A stretch of 64,000 bases of DNA from Polaromonas sp. CG_9.7 (GTDB lineage Bacteria > Pseudomonadota > Gammaproteobacteria > Burkholderiales > Burkholderiaceae_C). Below the pieces are notes generated by a model. That model searched no databases. It had not been told where the DNA came from and saw nothing but the letters and a program-made list of their open reading frames with translations. The DNA lies in contig NZ_JADOVG010000007.1 in the NCBI RefSeq assembly GCF_015752205.1, positions 1 through 64,000 of the forward strand, read 5' to 3'. Below are positions 61,940 through 64,000 of this stretch, piece after piece (within the stretch, counting starts at the first letter, position 1; each line of letters opens with the position of its first letter). The position numbers were made by a program, and so were the translations under genes.

Positions 61940-62875
61940 GTGACACCAACAGTCCAGTCCAGAACACCTGCACCCGCCAGACCCGAACGCCTCGCCCGGC
62001 CTGCCAACCTGGCCGAATTGCGCGAGATGATCGGCCGGGAAAGCGAACGGCTGACGCCGCGCCTGCGCGCCGCCGCTCGTTACGCACTGGACCATCCCAA
62101 CGAGGTGGCACTCAACCCGGTGGCGACGCTGGCCAGAACCTCCAAGGTGGCGGCTGCGACCTTTATCCGGCTGGCCCAGTTTCTGGGGTGCGAAGGTTAC
62201 AGCGACCTGCAGCGGCTGTTTCGCGAACCGCTCCAGCACGCCGGACAACCCAGCTTTCCGCAACGCATACGGCATTTCGGCGGCGAGCAGACGCTGGACA
62301 ATCCGGACGATCCGGCCCAGGTGCTGCAAGCGTTCAGCCAGGCCAACATGGTGTCGCTGGAGCATCTGCGCGCCGACGCTGCCAGCCTGCCGTTGCAAGC
62401 CGCCATCGATTTGATCGAGCAGGCCACGCTCGTGCATGTGGTGGGACTGCGGCGGTCGTATGCCGTGGCCGCCTACCTGGCTTACGCACTGAACCGGGTA
62501 GGCTGCCCGACCGTGCAGATCAACGGCCTGGGCGGCAGCATCCACGAGCAGGCCTCGATAGCCGGCGCCGGCCAACTTTTGATTGCCGTCAGCTTTCCGC
62601 CGTATGCCGGCGACACCCTGCAGGTGTGCCAGCAGCTGAGCCGGCGCGGCGTGAAACGGCTGGCCCTGACAGATTCCATTTTCAGTCCAATTGCACAAGG
62701 CGCCGAGTTGGTGCTGGAAGTCAACGACGCCGAATTGCTGGGCTTCCGTTCGCTGTGCGCCGCCATGAGCCTGGCGCAAACGCTGGCCATGGGTGTGGCC
62801 TTCAGCAAGCGCAGCAAGCAGCGCATGGGGTCCGCCGAAACGTTTGAAACTGTCCTCGAAGACATCGACTGCTAG
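61940..62875 (+). CDS. RpiR family transcriptional regulator (HTH_6 + SIS)
   Basis: This ~311-residue regulator has an N-terminal RpiR helix-turn-helix (~30-105: LRAAARYALDHPNEVALNPV, RTSKVAAATFIRLAQFLGCE, GYSDLQRLFREPL). A SIS domain follows (~150-285) with VHVVGLRRSYAVAAYLAYAL, QASIAGAGQLLIAVSFPPYA and RGVKRLALTDS. SIS domains usually sense a phosphosugar; here the ligand may be an operon metabolite. The start is uncertain: GTG at 61940 or GTG at 61898 (23 bases inside hydA). It is embedded in the operon rather than divergent, so it probably autoregulates. Confidence 0.88.
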   Translation: MTPTVQSRTPAPARPERLARPANLAELREMIGRESERLTPRLRAAARYALDHPNEVALNPVATLARTSKVAAATFIRLAQFLGCEGYSDLQRLFREPLQHAGQPSFPQRIRHFGGEQTLDNPDDPAQVLQAFSQANMVSLEHLRADAASLPLQAAIDLIEQATLVHVVGLRRSYAVAAYLAYALNRVGCPTVQINGLGGSIHEQASIAGAGQLLIAVSFPPYAGDTLQVCQQLSRRGVKRLALTDSIFSPIAQGAELVLEVNDAELLGFRSLCAAMSLAQTLAMGVAFSKRSKQRMGSAETFETVLEDIDC

Positions 62876-62877
62876 CC

Positions 62878-63408
62878 ATGACCCCTGTTCTCCTGAAGCC
62901 CGAGCCGCTGACCGCCGCCGCATTTGCGCCGTTTGGCGATGTCATTGAAGCGTGCGACAGCGCACAGCGCCTGCAAATCAACCAGGGCCATGCCGAGCGC
63001 TACCACGACCTGGCCTGCGTCGATCTGGCGGGCCATGGCGCCAAGGCACTGATCAGCATCTTTCGCTCGCAACCGCGCCAGTTCCCGCTGTTCCTGAACG
63101 TCCTTGAACGTCACCCGCTGGGCAGCCAGGCCTTCATGCCGCTGGCGGCCCTGCCTTATCTGGTGGTGGTGGCGCCCGGCCTGGAAGCGCCTGATCTGCA
63201 GGGGCTGCGCTGCTTCATCGCCGCTCCCGGACAGGGCGTCAACTATGCGCGCGGAACCTGGCACCATCCGCTGCTGTCGCTGGACGCGACCACTGATTTC
63301 CTGGTGGTCGACCGGGGCGGACCGGGCGTCAACCTGGAAGAATACGCCCTGCCGCCCGAACTTATCCGGATTCTTGCGCCGGCTGATGGCCTATCCAGCT
63401 GGTCCTGA
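62878..63408 (+). CDS. allA: Ureidoglycolate lyase AllA
   Basis: This 176-residue AllA-fold (bicupin-like) enzyme has EPLTAAAFAPFGDVIEACDS (9-28), IFRSQPRQFPLFLNVLERHP, then LGSQAFMPLA (~60-92). PGQGVNYARGTWHHPLLSLD (~119-138) and FLVVDRGGPGVNLEEY complete it. It cleaves ureidoglycolate to glyoxylate and urea, the last step of allantoin use, and relatives may act on other ureido acids. It starts 2 bases after the rpiR stop and ends the operon. Confidence 0.93.
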   Translation: MTPVLLKPEPLTAAAFAPFGDVIEACDSAQRLQINQGHAERYHDLACVDLAGHGAKALISIFRSQPRQFPLFLNVLERHPLGSQAFMPLAALPYLVVVAPGLEAPDLQGLRCFIAAPGQGVNYARGTWHHPLLSLDATTDFLVVDRGGPGVNLEEYALPPELIRILAPADGLSSWS

Positions 63409-63451
63409 AGGCCACGGAAGGCATGGCGCTATGAATTGATCTGTTTTCAGC

Positions 63452-63507
63452 ACAAAAAAGGCACTATCCGCATACCCAGCTTGCATAATCAGCTATCTTT
63501 TTTATAG
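63452..63507 (+). repeat. Dispersed intergenic repeat, copy 7
   Basis: The element reads ACAAAAAAGGCACTATCCGC, CCAGCTTGCATAATC and AGCTATCTTTTTTATAG. It lies between the convergent allA and NYN-domain genes. Confidence 0.65.
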
Positions 63508-63532
63508 TCCCTTGAGAACAAGAAAGCGGCTA

Positions 63533-64000
63533 TCAGCGCAGCCGCAGCAGGGGCGGCTGGCCATCTTCGCTGACTTCCAGCAGCGCGCCGAAAGCCGACA
63601 GCATGGCCGGAAAATTCGCGTGGCCATGTTCTTTCGGATCAAAGGTCGAGTCCAGCCGCAGAATCATCTGCCAGACGGCTTGCGGACTGACCCAGGCATC
63701 GCCCTGGGCCTGGGCCAGCAGGCGAACCGCCCGTGTCAAGAGCCCGGCGGCGGCATCGTCGGCAAGCAACTCCGCCGATGGCGTTAGCGCGTGTTCAGGT
63801 GCCTGCAGGTTGTCCAGCAGGGCTTCGTAGTAATGGAAGGCATGGCAACTCTTGGCCCAGTGGCGATTGGTCGATTTGCGCGTGCCGATGCCGATCAGGG
63901 TTCGGCCAGCGGCCTTGACTTTTTGCGACACCGGCATGAAGTCACTGTCGCCACCGACGATGATGACCGTGCCAATATGGCCAAAGCGCGCCATGTCTTC
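63533..64000 (-). CDS. NYN domain protein (PIN-like RNase fold) with C-terminal OST-HTH-like domain, 5' end outside window
   Basis: The frame is open to the window edge and gives the last ~155 residues. The NYN (LabA/DUF88) C-terminal half is seen as TVIIVGGDSDFMPVSQKVKA with the acidic DSD active-site motif, then AAGRTLIGIGTRKSTNRHWA and ACHAFHYYEALL-type helix. A linker and a ~75-residue C-terminal domain (LLTRAVRLLAQAQGDAWVSP and DPKEHGHANFPAMLSAFGAL, then LEVSEDG) fit an OST-HTH/LOTUS RNA-binding module. Such proteins are probable RNases acting on structured RNA. The N-terminal acidic residues lie beyond base 64000. Confidence 0.85.
   Translation of the reverse strand, partial: EDMARFGHIGTVIIVGGDSDFMPVSQKVKAAGRTLIGIGTRKSTNRHWAKSCHAFHYYEALLDNLQAPEHALTPSAELLADDAAAGLLTRAVRLLAQAQGDAWVSPQAVWQMILRLDSTFDPKEHGHANFPAMLSAFGALLEVSEDGQPPLLRLR

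Overview
The window looks like a 64 kb piece of a betaproteobacterial chromosome, most likely Burkholderiales/Comamonadaceae and close to Polaromonas. That placement is an inference. It rests on the GC-rich codon use, on many metabolic clusters with Bug/TctC, TRAP and CaiB-type genes, and on a ~57 bp intergenic repeat that recurs in at least seven gaps.

Region by region. 1-4.8 kb is a decaying accessory patch: an IS110-type transposase fragment, a DUF3024 pseudogene, a TPMT-like methyltransferase, a glycine-zipper envelope protein, a DUF1272 protein, broken secreted-protein genes and a cupin. 4.8-8.7 kb (minus) carries two tRNA-Lys genes, tcdA and cpoB-pal-tolB. 8.7-13.5 kb is LPS biosynthesis: two glycosyltransferases, an O-antigen-ligase-like protein and MsbA. 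13.9-15.4 kb is an amino-acid ABC permease/ATPase pair without its binding protein. 15.5-24.8 kb holds a DUF3820 protein, a SUI1/YciH protein, two paralogous class A penicillin-binding proteins, a YidB protein, an alpha/beta hydrolase and an MFS exporter. 25-29.5 kb holds a DUF3606 protein, a duplicated-domain lipoprotein, a class I aminotransferase and endonuclease III.

29.5-37.7 kb is a divergent catabolic locus. A class V (glyoxylate-type) aminotransferase, a Bug-type binding protein, a CoA-transferase and an enoyl-CoA hydratase face a GntR regulator plus a fused FAD/Fe-S oxidoreductase. A perfectly duplicated 19-bp operator-like element lies between them. 37.9-47.6 kb matches in gene content the itaconate degradation locus known from Pseudomonas aeruginosa: hydratase, acyl-CoA dehydrogenase, CoA-transferase, MmgE/PrpD, CitE-type lyase, a TRAP transporter and a divergent LysR regulator.

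47.7-55.2 kb is the strongest candidate for an undescribed system. It is a three-gene minus-strand operon with two very large cytosolic, beta-rich-looking proteins of no family I recognise, followed by a caspase-like protease with an intact His/Cys pair and two tandem C-terminal beta-domain repeats. 55.7-56.5 kb holds a universal stress protein and a DUF4389 protein. 56.9-63.4 kb is a hydantoin/ureide utilisation operon: a complete amino-acid-type ABC importer, a cysteine-desulfurase-like PLP enzyme, dihydropyrimidinase, an RpiR regulator and ureidoglycolate lyase. The window ends inside a NYN-domain gene.

Function calls come from reading motifs and recalling families. No database search was possible.
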